Positions 8,820 through 18,987 of a stretch of DNA of 56,569 nucleotides are shown one piece after another. The stretch comes from Myxococcales bacterium (GTDB taxonomy: Bacteria; Myxococcota_A; Polyangia; Fen-1088): the NCBI GenBank assembly GCA_003142855.1, contig PLNW01000145.1, forward strand, positions 1 through 56,569, read 5' to 3'. The first letter of the stretch is position 1. The number at the start of each line of letters is the position of its first letter. Made by a program: the position numbers and the translations under genes. The notes beneath the pieces are model-generated. The model was not told where the DNA came from. It did no database searches and was given only the letters and a program-made list of their open reading frames with translations.

Positions 8820-9782
8820 ATGCCAGAGCTGATGATTCAGGTTGAGAACCTCACCAAGGTCTACGGTGACACGCGGGCCGTGGACGACGTCACGTTCAAC
8901 GTGCGCAAAGGCGAGGTGCTCGGGTTTCTAGGCCCCAACGGCGCGGGCAAGTCGACCACGATGAAGATTCTGACCTGCTACCTGGCGCCCACCGGCGGTC
9001 GCGCCAAGGTGGCGGGCTTCGACGTGTTCGACGACTCGCTGGAGGTGCGCAAGCACATCGGCTATCTGCCTGAAGACACACCGCTGTACAAAGACATGAC
9101 CGTGCTCGAGTACCTGCAGTTCGCGGCAGCCATGCGGGGCATGGCTCCCGACCGCAGCCAGAAGCGCATCAAGGAAATCGGAGGCCGCTGCGGCCTGCAC
9201 GAAGTGGCGGGCAAGCTGGTGGGCGAGCTGTCACGCGGCTACCGCCAGCGCGCGGGACTGGCGCAAGCTATGCTGGACGACCCGGATATTCTCATCCTGG
9301 ACGAGCCCACCAGCGGACTTGACCCCAACCAAATTGTCGAGATTCGCCAGCTCATCAAAGAAGTAGGCAAGGAAAAGACCGTCATCCTGTCGACCCACAT
9401 CCTGCCGGAAGTCCAAGCCACCTGCAGCCGCATGCTCATCATCAGCAGCGGCAAGCTGGTGGCCGACGGCACGCCCGATGAGCTGCGGGCGCGGGAAAAG
9501 GCCAGCCGCTACCGCTTGCTGGTCGAGGCCAACGGAACGACGGCGGAGGCCGTCAAGGCGCGCCTGGACAGCATCAAAGGCGTGTCTCGCTGTGAATCGG
9601 TGGCGGGCGAAGCCGGGGCTCACGCCTTCTCCTTGGACGCGGCCGGGGATGAGGATCTGCGCAAGGTTCTGTTCCGCGCCGCCGTGGACAACAAATGGAC
9701 GCTGCTGGAGCTGCACCGTGAAGCCGCCAGCCTGGAAACCGTGTTCCGCAACCTGACCACCGGGGAAGAGAGCAAGTCATGA
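8820..9782 (+). CDS. ABC transporter ATP-binding protein, GldA/NatA-like
   Basis: The cytoplasmic ATPase of an ABC-2 type exporter. Walker A GPNGAGKST is at 38-46, the signature LSRGYRQR at 137-144, Walker B LILDEPTSGLD at 158-168 and the switch histidine in STHIL at 193. The roughly 95-residue C-terminal extension is typical of GldA/CcmA-like ATPases. GAGGA lies six bases upstream of the ATG. The gene opens a four-gene operon and overlaps the next gene by ATGA. The gene order (ATPase, permease, large periplasmic GldG-like subunit, DUF4340 protein) matches the GldA-GldF-GldG arrangement. In Flavobacterium this was tied to gliding, but in other phyla the substrate is unknown. Confidence 0.93.
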   Translation: MPELMIQVENLTKVYGDTRAVDDVTFNVRKGEVLGFLGPNGAGKSTTMKILTCYLAPTGGRAKVAGFDVFDDSLEVRKHIGYLPEDTPLYKDMTVLEYLQFAAAMRGMAPDRSQKRIKEIGGRCGLHEVAGKLVGELSRGYRQRAGLAQAMLDDPDILILDEPTSGLDPNQIVEIRQLIKEVGKEKTVILSTHILPEVQATCSRMLIISSGKLVADGTPDELRAREKASRYRLLVEANGTTAEAVKARLDSIKGVSRCESVAGEAGAHAFSLDAAGDEDLRKVLFRAAVDNKWTLLELHREAASLETVFRNLTTGEESKS

Positions 9783-10489
9783 CCGCCGCCCTCACCGTCG
9801 CCAAGCGGGAAATCCGCACCTACTTCAACTCGCCCATCGCGTACATCGTCATCACGGTGTTCATGTTGCTGTCGGGCTACCTCTTCTTCAGCTCGCTTTT
9901 CATCGAGCGACAGGCCGAGCTGCGGTCCTATTTCAATCTCATGCCGCTCCTGCTCAGCTTCATCGTGCCGGCCATGGCCATGCGCCTGATTGCCGAGGAG
10001 AAAGCCAGTGGCTCGCTGGAGATGCTGATCACCATGCCGGTACGCGACTGGCAGGTCATCGTGGGCAAGTTTCTGGCGGGCATGGCCTTGCTGGCGGCCA
10101 TGGTGGGCCTGACCCTGTTCTACGCGGTCACCGTCATGCTGGTCGGGCCGCTCGACAAGGGGCCGGCTATCGGCGGGTACCTGGGCATTTTGCTGGTGGG
10201 CGGGGCCTACATGGCAATTGGCGTGATGGCGTCGACCCTCACGCGCAATCAGATCGTCGCGTTCATCATCGGCTTCGCCATCTCGTTTTCGCTTTACCTG
10301 TTCTACCGCCTGGTGCCTTTCATGCCTGAATCCCTGCGGCCGATGCTCGCCTACCTGAGCGTCGAGTCCCATTTCGATGGCATGAGCCGCGGCATCATCG
10401 ATTCGCGCGACGTCATCTACTACCTGTCCGTGATGGTGGTCTCTCTGGTCATCGCCACGGTCTCCCTCGAGTCTCGGAAGTGGAAGTGA
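9779..10489 (+). CDS. ABC-2 type permease, GldF-like
   Basis: A 236-residue integral membrane protein with about six hydrophobic helices and the ABC-2 hallmark FIVPAMAMRLIAEEKASGSLE after the second helix. This segment is typical of GldF/NosY-type permeases. It starts with ATG inside the last codons of the ATPase gene (4-bp overlap), so the two are translationally coupled, and it ends three bases before the GldG-like gene. It is the membrane channel partner of the ATPase at 8820. Confidence 0.92.
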   Translation: MTAALTVAKREIRTYFNSPIAYIVITVFMLLSGYLFFSSLFIERQAELRSYFNLMPLLLSFIVPAMAMRLIAEEKASGSLEMLITMPVRDWQVIVGKFLAGMALLAAMVGLTLFYAVTVMLVGPLDKGPAIGGYLGILLVGGAYMAIGVMASTLTRNQIVAFIIGFAISFSLYLFYRLVPFMPESLRPMLAYLSVESHFDGMSRGIIDSRDVIYYLSVMVVSLVIATVSLESRKWK

Positions 10490-10492
10490 ACC

Positions 10493-12133
10493 ATGTCGAC
10501 CACATCTAGTAAGAAGCGCGCCTACGCCTCCAGCGCCATCCTCTACACCTTCTTTGTCGTCGGCGTCATCGTCCTGGTCAACGTGATCGGAACGCGGGTC
10601 TTTGGCCGCATCGATCTGACCGAGAACAAGGTGTACACCTTGTCGCAGCCGTCCCGCGATTTGGTGAAGAAACTGCCGGACTTCCTTACCGTCAAGGCCT
10701 TCATCTCGTCGGATCTGCCCCCCGAGATCAAGACCCTGTCGCGCTACGTGCGTGACATGATCGACGAGTACCGCACCAGCTCCAACGGAAAGTTCCGCTG
10801 GGAGGCCATTTCCGATGGTGACAAGGACGCTGACCAGAACGCCAATTCCTGCAAGGTTGACAAGATCCAGATCCAGGTCTTGCGCGGCTCTAAGTTCGAG
10901 ATGGGCTCTTACTACCTGGGCCTGTGTTTCCTGTACGGCGACAAGATGGAGTCGATCCCGCAAATCGGCCGCGCCGAGGGTCTTGAGTTCGAAATCTCGT
11001 CGCTCATCAAGAAGCTGACGGTGAAGAAGAAGAAGATCGCCTTCACCACGGGCCACGGCGAGTCCGAAACCAATCAGGGCTTCCGTGCCTTGAAGCAGGT
11101 TCTGGAGCAGGAGTACGACCTGACCACCGTGAATCCATCGAGCGCCGAGATCGCTGCTGACGTGGACGCTCTGGTCATCGGTGGTCCCAAGCAGCCCTTC
11201 GACGACAAGGGTCAGCGCGAGATTGACAAGTATCTAATGACCGGCCGGGGCGCCGTCATTCTCGACGACGGCATGTCGGTCAGCTCGCCCAACCAGCAGC
11301 AAATGGGCGGGATGGCCCAGATCAAGATGGTGCAGTCCAACCAGACCGGCCTGGACAAGATTCTCGAGGCCTATGGCTTCAAGATTGGCAACGACGTGAT
11401 TGTCGACAACGAGGCGGCCATGCCCGGCCTCATCGACATGGGTGGCGGGCGTCGCGGTCTGACCCAGCTCCCGATCTGGGTGGGGGTGCAGATCGCCAAG
11501 AACCCGGGTCTTTCCGTGCTCGATGGCATACGGGGCGTGGTCTTCCCGCTGGCCAGCACGGTTGATCTGGTGGGCCCGCTGGCTGGCGGCAACGTGCCGG
11601 CTGCGGCCAAGCTGTGGAAGCTGGCTTCGTCGAGCCCAAGCAGCTTCAAGCACGCCAGCTTCTTCATCATCAACCAGGCCACCAAGCTTGAGGAATCCAA
11701 GGACCACGGGCCGTTTGCCTTTGGCTATGCCTATCAGGGAACGCTCAAGAGCGCCTTCGTGAAAGGTCCCGAGGCCGGCATGTCTGCGGCCGACAAGCAG
11801 CCGCCCAGCGAATCGCAGAAGCCGGTGCGCCTGGTGGTGATTGGCGACTCGGACTTTGCCAGCGACGACTACGTGCAACTGGCGCGCGCCTTCCCGGTGT
11901 ACGAGGCGGGCGCCTTCTTGCTCCACAACGCCATTGGCTGGACCGTGGAGGACGAGGCTCTCATCCCGCTCCGCTCCAAGTCCATGGGCAATCGGCCCCT
12001 GAAAGCCGTTTCCGAAGCCAAAGCCAGCACGCTCAAGTGGGTCAACATCCTGGGCCTGCCGGTGCTGTTCTGCGCCTACGGAGTGGTCCGCTGGCGTCTA
12101 CGCCGCATAGCCCGCAGCTCCCAGACCATCTAG
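10493..12133 (+). CDS. GldG-like ABC transporter auxiliary protein
   Basis: A 546-residue protein with an N-terminal membrane anchor at about 14-38, a large extracytoplasmic part and a second membrane helix near the C-terminus (about 516-536). FTTGHGESE, GALVIGGPKQPF-like strands and a later VVIGDSDFASDD strand fit the ABC-type uncharacterised transport (GldG / IFT52-GIFT-like) domain. Members accompany GldA/GldF-type transporters and probably bind substrate or peptidoglycan-side partners; that role is inferred. It is third in the operon, three bases after the permease and sixteen before the DUF4340 gene. Confidence 0.9.
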   Translation: MSTTSSKKRAYASSAILYTFFVVGVIVLVNVIGTRVFGRIDLTENKVYTLSQPSRDLVKKLPDFLTVKAFISSDLPPEIKTLSRYVRDMIDEYRTSSNGKFRWEAISDGDKDADQNANSCKVDKIQIQVLRGSKFEMGSYYLGLCFLYGDKMESIPQIGRAEGLEFEISSLIKKLTVKKKKIAFTTGHGESETNQGFRALKQVLEQEYDLTTVNPSSAEIAADVDALVIGGPKQPFDDKGQREIDKYLMTGRGAVILDDGMSVSSPNQQQMGGMAQIKMVQSNQTGLDKILEAYGFKIGNDVIVDNEAAMPGLIDMGGGRRGLTQLPIWVGVQIAKNPGLSVLDGIRGVVFPLASTVDLVGPLAGGNVPAAAKLWKLASSSPSSFKHASFFIINQATKLEESKDHGPFAFGYAYQGTLKSAFVKGPEAGMSAADKQPPSESQKPVRLVVIGDSDFASDDYVQLARAFPVYEAGAFLLHNAIGWTVEDEALIPLRSKSMGNRPLKAVSEAKASTLKWVNILGLPVLFCAYGVVRWRLRRIARSSQTI

Positions 12134-12149
12134 CCAGTCGAGGTAGCCC

Positions 12150-13517
12150 ATGAATCGGAAGACTTTGTTCGCCGGCGCCATCTTCGTCGGACTTGTTCTC
12201 GTCGCCATCGGCCTTCTGCGCTCGCCTGAAAAGGGCACCCGCCCCCCTGGGGAGCGTCCGCGTCCCATCCCCAGGCTCAAGGCGGGTGACTTCGACACCC
12301 TGGAAATCACCAAGGCCGGCGCCACCACCGTCATCAAGAAAAAGGGTGATGACTATCAGATCGTGAAACCCGTCGACTACCTGGCGGACAAGGACGCCGC
12401 CAAGACTGCCTTCGAGGCCATCGAGAAGATTGAGTTCAACGACATCCTCTCGGCCGAGAAGAGCCGGTACAATGAGTTCGAGGTTGGTGACAATGGCCTG
12501 CGCGTGGCGGTGAAGAAGGGCGACCAGCTGCTGGCCGACCTGCGCATTGGCAAGAACGCCAACGACGAAACCATGGTGCGCCCCGAGGGCAAAGACGAGG
12601 TGTGGGCCGCGGTCAAGTTCTTCAGGTACCAGTTGGACAAGGACACCCTGGGCTGGCGCGACAAACACATCGCCCGATTCGAGGACAGGGACGCGGACAA
12701 GATCGAAATCGACCACCCAACGCGCGGCCGCATCGTGATGACGAGGCCTGCTCCCACGGACGCGAGCGCGATGCCTGACTGGAGCGTGGTCGAGGCCGCC
12801 ATGAAGGTCGAACCCTTTGACAAGCGGGCAGCCACCGATGTGATTACTCAGCTCTCCACCTTGGTGGCCGTCGATTTTGCGGACAATGCCAAGCCCGAGC
12901 AGACGGGCCTGGATTCGCCCGAGAACACCATCAGCGCCTCCCTCCGCAACGGCAAACAGTACAAGGTGCTGATCGGCAAGAAGAAGGACGAAGACAACTT
13001 CTACGTCAAGATGGCTGACAAGCCCCAAGTGTTCCTGGTCAGGAAGTTCATGATCGACCAAATCAACAAACGTCCCATCGACTTCCGCGACAAGACCATT
13101 TGCAACCTGGCCTCAGACGAGATCACCGAGGTCTCGGTGGCGCGGAACAAAGATCCCTTCATGCTGACCAAGAACCCGGGCAAGACCGGCGACGAACTTT
13201 GGAAGTTGAGCAAGCCGACTGGTGCAAAGCCGGACATCTCGAAGGCCAATGCCATCGCGGGCTTCTTCCACGAGTGGAAGGCGCAGAGGTATGCCGAAGA
13301 CAACCTGCCCAAGACAGCCGGTCTGGACAAGCCTTCAGCCGTGATCAGCGCGAAATCGAAGGTCCCGGGCCATACCTGCACGCTCAAGATCGGGGGCGAA
13401 TCCCCTGACAAGGGCAACTACTACGTCATCGCCAACAACCAGCCCAACGTCTACCTGGTGGCCAAGACGGACATCGATCGCATCACGGTGAAACTCGACG
13501 AGGTCAAGGCCAAGTAG
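12150..13517 (+). CDS. DUF4340 domain protein, ABC operon partner
   Basis: A 455-residue protein with a single N-terminal membrane helix (about 5-22) and a long extracytoplasmic part. That part contains repeated beta-rich DUF4340 units of the form LRIG/LKIG...YVKMADKPQVFLV, visible three times (RIGKNANDETMVRPE, LIGKKKDEDNFYVK, KIGGESPDKGNYYV). DUF4340 genes commonly follow gldG-like genes, as here, and the protein probably packs against the GldG-like subunit at the cell surface. Lysine-rich for this genome. It is the last gene of the operon and converges on the gene ending at 13551, with a hairpin between. Confidence 0.9.
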   Translation: MNRKTLFAGAIFVGLVLVAIGLLRSPEKGTRPPGERPRPIPRLKAGDFDTLEITKAGATTVIKKKGDDYQIVKPVDYLADKDAAKTAFEAIEKIEFNDILSAEKSRYNEFEVGDNGLRVAVKKGDQLLADLRIGKNANDETMVRPEGKDEVWAAVKFFRYQLDKDTLGWRDKHIARFEDRDADKIEIDHPTRGRIVMTRPAPTDASAMPDWSVVEAAMKVEPFDKRAATDVITQLSTLVAVDFADNAKPEQTGLDSPENTISASLRNGKQYKVLIGKKKDEDNFYVKMADKPQVFLVRKFMIDQINKRPIDFRDKTICNLASDEITEVSVARNKDPFMLTKNPGKTGDELWKLSKPTGAKPDISKANAIAGFFHEWKAQRYAEDNLPKTAGLDKPSAVISAKSKVPGHTCTLKIGGESPDKGNYYVIANNQPNVYLVAKTDIDRITVKLDEVKAK

Positions 13518-13534
13518 AGATTGATCGACCTGGG

Positions 13535-13551
13535 GGCGACCGCAGGTCGCC
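13535..13551. repeat. GGCGACC-GCA-GGTCGCC palindromic repeat between convergent genes
   Basis: A 7-bp stem with a GCA loop, followed by CTAC. The CTA of that sequence is the complement of the TAG stop codon of the minus-strand gene ending at 13551. A near-identical copy with an 8-bp stem lies at 49728-49746 and again abuts a TAG stop. No T-run follows, so it could act as a bidirectional hairpin or be a REP-type repeat. Confidence 0.75.
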
Positions 13552-14840
13552 TACCGGGGCCTGTGGGTGGCCGCCAGATCGACTTTCCAGCAGTTGCCAT
13601 CCCAGCAGGGAGGGATCTTCGGTTGGTATCGCTGATCGTTCTCCCACTTCTGCACTTCGCCGGACCAGCGTGGCCAGGCGGGATTGGTGAAGTCCGCCAT
13701 GGCGGCCCTGTACTGCGGCACCGTCTGGCGGAAGAACAGCACCAGAGCCGCAGCGGCCAATAGACTACGAACTGCCTGCAGCAGGGAGGGATGGGGCATC
13801 GGCCAATCGATGTTTGCAATCAGAAGCACGAGCAGCATCACCGAAGGCACGAAGAAGTACCGAGGCGCGGGCGTCTGCTGCATCGAGAACACCAGCGACA
13901 GGACGGCGGTGAGCAGGAAGCCGCCCACCAAGTAGGCCAGACCGCGCCAACCGACTCTTGTGGCGAGAAAGACCGCAGCCAGCCCAAGCCCGCAGGTCAC
14001 CCAGTATCTGTGCGGCATCAGCCCCCAGGCGGTCTCAGGCGCGACAAACCCGCGCAGCACGCCCCGCACCAGAACGAATTCCAGGAACCGCTGCGACTGC
14101 CCGCCCCCGAGACGCCCCGTTGCGGCGCCGGCAGCGAAAGCCAACCATACCGCGACAAACTGAAGCAAGGACGCCGCCCCCAGCGCCAGGGTCTGCTTCA
14201 CGATGCGCGGATTCCTTTCAACGATGGCCCGCGCGATGAACAGGGGCAGCAGGAAGGCCGAGACCACTCCGTTGAGGCCGCACAGAAACAGGGCGACGCA
14301 GAAGAGCCTGTGCCGGCGACGCGAGGTCATCTGCTGATCGGTCAGCAGGATGAGAAAGCAAATAGACAGCCACCAGAACTGGGCATTGATGGTATTCAGC
14401 CAGACCTCGCCTGAGTTCCAGGAAAACAGCAGCGCGACGACCACCAGCATCCGCTGCAGATTGGTCGGCCAGAACTTCGATGGGGAAAAGCCGACGATGG
14501 CCACCGGGACCAGCTGCAGCAGGAACGCGAACAGCGTAGTCACCCAAGGAGCCCAGGCCAGGGGAAAGACCCGTGCGGCCAGAAGCGTGGCCAGATTGGG
14601 CAGCAGAGAAAAGTACCCCTTGTGCACGGCCAACAGGGCTTTCCACCAGGGCAGCGTGAGTGAGGTCGCCAGATAGAGCGAGCCTTCCTCGGCCCACAGG
14701 CGCGGGTGGATGAGCAGCCCAGGTTCCCGCACGACAATCAGAACGGCGACCGCGATGAGCAGCAGCAGACCGGAGCGCCAACTGGAGCGAGTGCCGTCGC
14801 TGCCGACCAACCAAGCAACGGACTCACGCAGCGGCTTCAT
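13551..14840 (-). CDS. Polytopic membrane protein of unknown function
   Basis: A 429-residue protein from the ATG at 14840 with about ten hydrophobic helices. The open frame extends upstream to 15167, but that part is low-complexity Arg/Gly translated from the repeat-rich spacer and is rejected. Conserved-looking loops include HPRLWAEEGSLYLA near the start and NTINAQFWWLS mid-protein. The C-terminal tail (about 385-429) is soluble and contains PPCWDGNCWKVDL with two cysteines. The layout resembles GT-C-like membrane glycosyltransferases, but no catalytic motif can be proved. Its stop codon sits inside a palindromic repeat. Confidence 0.72.
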   Translation of the reverse strand: MKPLRESVAWLVGSDGTRSSWRSGLLLLIAVAVLIVVREPGLLIHPRLWAEEGSLYLATSLTLPWWKALLAVHKGYFSLLPNLATLLAARVFPLAWAPWVTTLFAFLLQLVPVAIVGFSPSKFWPTNLQRMLVVVALLFSWNSGEVWLNTINAQFWWLSICFLILLTDQQMTSRRRHRLFCVALFLCGLNGVVSAFLLPLFIARAIVERNPRIVKQTLALGAASLLQFVAVWLAFAAGAATGRLGGGQSQRFLEFVLVRGVLRGFVAPETAWGLMPHRYWVTCGLGLAAVFLATRVGWRGLAYLVGGFLLTAVLSLVFSMQQTPAPRYFFVPSVMLLVLLIANIDWPMPHPSLLQAVRSLLAAAALVLFFRQTVPQYRAAMADFTNPAWPRWSGEVQKWENDQRYQPKIPPCWDGNCWKVDLAATHRPR

Positions 14841-14963
14841 CTTGGCGGTTGCCCGAACCGCAGCTGCGGCAAATTCGAGACACGGCCACACGTCCCACAC
14901 AGCACCCAATCTGAGCGACCGGCGGTGGTCGCAGACGCTGTAGGTAGTCGATGGCCGTGGCCG

Positions 14964-15048
14964 CCGGACTTCAGTCCGGCCACCCCCTGCGGGGGCTTCG
15001 GGACGGACAGCCCGCCCCGCCAGCCCCCGCGCGCTACGCGCGCGCCCG
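14964..15048 (-). repeat. GC-rich composite repeat, copy 1
   Basis: On the minus strand this reads GCGCGCGTAGCGCGC (a hairpin), GGGGCTGGCGGGGCGGGC, CCCGAAGCCCCCGCAGGG, and then CCGGACT-GA-AGTCCGG (a perfect 7-bp stem at 14964-14979). The middle parts recur in the same order on the plus strand at 40571-40636. It lies between the start of the membrane protein gene at 14840 and the end of gapA. Confidence 0.7.
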
Positions 15049-15052
15049 TCGC

Positions 15053-15101
15053 GGCCACGGCCACGTCTACGACCACGACCTTCTGTGCCAGTCGCGGAAT
15101 T
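15053..15101 (-). repeat. GGCCAC-type hexamer tract and CGCGGAATT box beside the gapA stop codon
   Basis: GGCCACGGCCACGTCTACG and ACCACGACC form a loosely periodic tract, followed by CGCGGAATT directly before the gapA stop. The same pair of elements is next to the infA stop codon at 42105-42148. Confidence 0.6.
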
Positions 15102-15106
15102 TTGGT

Positions 15107-16241
<1,135 letters not shown>

Positions 16242-16261
16242 CCGCTTTGGCTTGGCTGCAG

Positions 16262-16290
16262 TTGTCCCGAGCCTTCGCGGACGGTAAGAT
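16262..16290 (+). promoter_or_regulatory. Candidate queG promoter
   Basis: TTGTCC, a 17-base spacer, then TAAGAT. The expected transcription start would be at or next to the start codon at 16300, giving a leaderless or very short-leader message. This fits the absence of a Shine-Dalgarno sequence there. Pattern only. Confidence 0.28.
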
Positions 16291-16299
16291 AAATGTTTG

Positions 16300-17322
16300 A
16301 TGTCGCCAGCGCTCTCCGCCGACGGCGTGATCGCCGCTGCGCGGGCCTGTCGCTTCACCTTGGTGGGAGTGGCGCCCGCGGCTCCCCTTGACCCAGCGCC
16401 CTTTCTGCACTGGCTTGAGGCGGGCTATGGCAGCGGGCTTGCGGCCATGCACCGGCGGGTTGCGCAGCGACTGGATCCCGGGGCCGTCGTGCCCGGCGCA
16501 CGCACCGTAATCGCGCTCGGGATCCCGTACTCGGCGGGCAAAGAAACGGCGGGGCAGCCCGAGCGTCCGGTGATTGCGCGCTATGCCCGCGGCCGTGACT
16601 ACCACCTGGCCCATCGCGATCGCATGCGTGCCCTGCGCCACAGCCTGCTAGAGATGGACCCCACCCTGAACAGCTACGCTTGCGTTGACGCTGGCGTAGC
16701 CATGGAAAAAGCCTGGGCCGAGCGGGCGGGTCTGGGGTGGATTGGAAAGCACGGCCTGGTTGTCAGCCGGGAACACGGTTCGTGGTTCACCCTGAGCGTG
16801 ATGGTGATTGACCGCAGCCTCGATCGCTACCATGAGCCCCACCCGCGCCTGTGCGGCGATTGCGACCTCTGCCTGCGCGCCTGCCCGACCGGTGCATTCC
16901 CCGCGCCTGGTGTGGTCGACGCGCGCCTATGTCTCTCTTTTCAGACGGTGGAAAACCACGAGTCGATCCCGGTCGCGCTTCGGGCGGCGCTGGCCGGACG
17001 TGCATTCGGCTGTGATGCCTGCCAGGAAGTCTGCCCCTACAATCACGCTGGGCTGCCTCCGGGCGATCCCCGGCAAACCGCGCGACCCATCGGGCTCATG
17101 TCAGCGACGGAGATTGCAACGCTGGGCCGCGACGACTTTGCTCGTCTGGCAGCCGGTACCCCCATGGCCCGTGCGGGCTACCATGGCCTGCGCCGCAACG
17201 CCGCCCTGGCGCTGGGCTCGGATGGACGCCCCGGCGCGCGCGCCGCGCTCGTGCAACTCAGCCGCGACACCAGCCCCCTGGTCAGCGAGGCCGCGCAATG
17301 GGCGCTTGGGCACGGCCGCTGA
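16300..17322 (+). CDS. queG: Epoxyqueuosine reductase
   Basis: The cobalamin-dependent last step of queuosine synthesis, reducing epoxyqueuosine in tRNA. The 340-residue protein has the DUF1730 N-terminal part with the catalytic Asp130 in ACVDAGVAMEKAWAE. Next come two [4Fe-4S] sites: CGDCDLCLRACPTGAF (Cys185, 188, 191, 195) and CDACQEVCPYN (Cys238, 241, 245, plus Cys211). A HEAT-like C-terminus follows (RNAALALGSDGRPGARAALVQL). ATG at 16300 is chosen; a TTG directly before it is possible. No Shine-Dalgarno sequence. The gene ends 19 bases from the convergent histidine kinase gene. Confidence 0.95.
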   Translation: MSPALSADGVIAAARACRFTLVGVAPAAPLDPAPFLHWLEAGYGSGLAAMHRRVAQRLDPGAVVPGARTVIALGIPYSAGKETAGQPERPVIARYARGRDYHLAHRDRMRALRHSLLEMDPTLNSYACVDAGVAMEKAWAERAGLGWIGKHGLVVSREHGSWFTLSVMVIDRSLDRYHEPHPRLCGDCDLCLRACPTGAFPAPGVVDARLCLSFQTVENHESIPVALRAALAGRAFGCDACQEVCPYNHAGLPPGDPRQTARPIGLMSATEIATLGRDDFARLAAGTPMARAGYHGLRRNAALALGSDGRPGARAALVQLSRDTSPLVSEAAQWALGHGR

Positions 17323-17341
17323 TCGCGTGCCGGCGCGGGCG

Positions 17342-18802
17342 CTACCCAGACTGCCCTTGCGGCTCCGGGGATGGGGATGAAGTGGAAGGCGGAGTCGCGT
17401 CGGATTGTGGTTGGTCGTCGGGAAACAGTCCCGCCATGACCGCACGCAGATCCTGCGCCGAATAGGGCTTGGCCACGCTGCCGTCGAAGCCGAAGTCCTT
17501 TGGTCGGGCCATCACGTCGTCGCTGGCGTAGCCACTGGAGGCCAAGACCTTGATGCCGGGATCGAGCATCTTGAGACGATGCACGATCTCCTTGCCTCCC
17601 GGTCCGCCGGGAATGGTCATGTCCAAGATCGCCGCGAGGAAAGGCTTTCCCGCGGCGGCCGCCAGTTCAGCCATGGCCACCGCCTGCTCGGCATTTCGGG
17701 CCAGCGACACGTCGTAGCCGGAACGACGCAGGATCGAGGCCGCGATATTCAGAATGAAGGCTTCGTCGTCTAGCACCAGCACCTGCCCTCGGCCCCGGTG
17801 TTCGTCAGCGGCGGACGAGTTCATGATCTGGCTCTGAACGTGTGCCCGAGGCAGCCAGAGGTGAAAGACCGAGCCCGCGCCCACTTCGGACTCTGCTTCG
17901 ACATGCCCCTCGTGCTTGCGCACGATGGAGTGGACAGTGGCCAGGCCCAGGCCGCTGCCCTGGGGTTTGGTCGTGAAAAAGGGATCGAAGATCCGCTGCA
18001 GATGTTCGCGCGGAATGCCGTTCCCAGTGTCGCGTACGGAAATGTGAACATGGTCTTGCGCCGGCAAATGCCTGGGCATTTCCGCGCCGGGCACGTTCTC
18101 CATGCGCACATCGAGATGCCCTCCCCACGGCATGGCCTGCTTGGCATTGATGGTGAGATTGTCGATCGCCTGACCGATCTGGTGTTCGTCCACGTCGCAC
18201 AACCAGGTTTCCGGTGACGAGGTGAACGACACCTCGCAATTGGAGCCGCTGGTGGCAAAAACGACCGCCTTGCGCACCAACTCGTCCACTGGCTGGGTCT
18301 TGCGCAAGGGTGCGCCCCCCTTGGCAAAGGTGAGGAGTTGCTGGGTCAAGGCGCGAGCCCGGCCGAACACGGACAAAGCATCACTCAGGCTCTGCTCCAC
18401 CTCCTTGAGGTCACGAACCCGCAAGGATTCTCGGGCCAGGTCCAGATAGCCGAACACGCCCGCCAGAAGATTGTTGAAGTCGTGGGCAATCCCGCCGGCC
18501 AGAACCCCCAGCGATTCCAGACGCTCGGTCCGGGCCATCATGGCCTGCACCTCCTCTGCGCCGGCCTTCAGTGATGCTTGTCGCTCCTCGATGGCCCGAT
18601 CTCGTCGGCGAAGCGCCCCGTAAAGCAGAATGGCGGTCACGACCACGAACAGCCAACCCTTGCCCGTGTTCAGCGAAAGCACGACCTCGGGATCGCTACT
18701 TAGACGAGCAGCCAGACGATCAGAGAAGGCGATCCACAGCGCTGAGAGGGCCACGTACCCACCCACGATGAGAAGCAACCGGGACCGCAAAGAGTCCTTC
18801 AT
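17342..18802 (-). CDS. Membrane-bound hybrid histidine kinase with C-terminal receiver domain
   Basis: 486 residues. Two membrane helices (about 8-27 and 48-66) flank a short extracytoplasmic loop; AFSDRLAARL and GKGWLFVVVTAILLY are typical of this sensor module. A coiled-coil linker follows, then an NtrB-like dimerisation domain with the phospho-acceptor His107 (GGIAHDFNNLL). The ATPase domain shows N-box ITNAKQ-like DNLTINAKQ, G1 VRDTGNGIP, F-box FDPFFTTK and G2 GSGLGLA. The receiver domain at about 340-465 has Asp345/346, acceptor Asp394 and Lys445. Its tail is Ser/Pro-rich. No separate response regulator is adjacent, so the partner is unknown. ATG at 18802 is preferred over an upstream start at 18877. 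Confidence 0.93.
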   Translation of the reverse strand: MKDSLRSRLLLIVGGYVALSALWIAFSDRLAARLSSDPEVVLSLNTGKGWLFVVVTAILLYGALRRRDRAIEERQASLKAGAEEVQAMMARTERLESLGVLAGGIAHDFNNLLAGVFGYLDLARESLRVRDLKEVEQSLSDALSVFGRARALTQQLLTFAKGGAPLRKTQPVDELVRKAVVFATSGSNCEVSFTSSPETWLCDVDEHQIGQAIDNLTINAKQAMPWGGHLDVRMENVPGAEMPRHLPAQDHVHISVRDTGNGIPREHLQRIFDPFFTTKPQGSGLGLATVHSIVRKHEGHVEAESEVGAGSVFHLWLPRAHVQSQIMNSSAADEHRGRGQVLVLDDEAFILNIAASILRRSGYDVSLARNAEQAVAMAELAAAAGKPFLAAILDMTIPGGPGGKEIVHRLKMLDPGIKVLASSGYASDDVMARPKDFGFDGSVAKPYSAQDLRAVMAGLFPDDQPQSDATPPSTSSPSPEPQGQSG

Positions 18803-18987
18803 CGCCGTAGGAATCGGATGTTGGACCCCCGAGCTGAAAATGACAACACGCCCATGGCGCATGGCGCTACTTGCCAAGCAGACACCGAGCGCGATTCACT
18901 GCTGTCCATAGGCTTGTGTGGAGAAAGACCGCGCGATCGCGGAGCCGGTCAGCCCAGCTTCGAGGTAGAACAACCACCAGCGCGTCG

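Noticed and set aside
9620..11056. A 478-codon open frame antisense to the ABC operon
   Set aside because: His/Gln/Asp-rich low-complexity product, antisense to three well-supported genes; a composition artefact.
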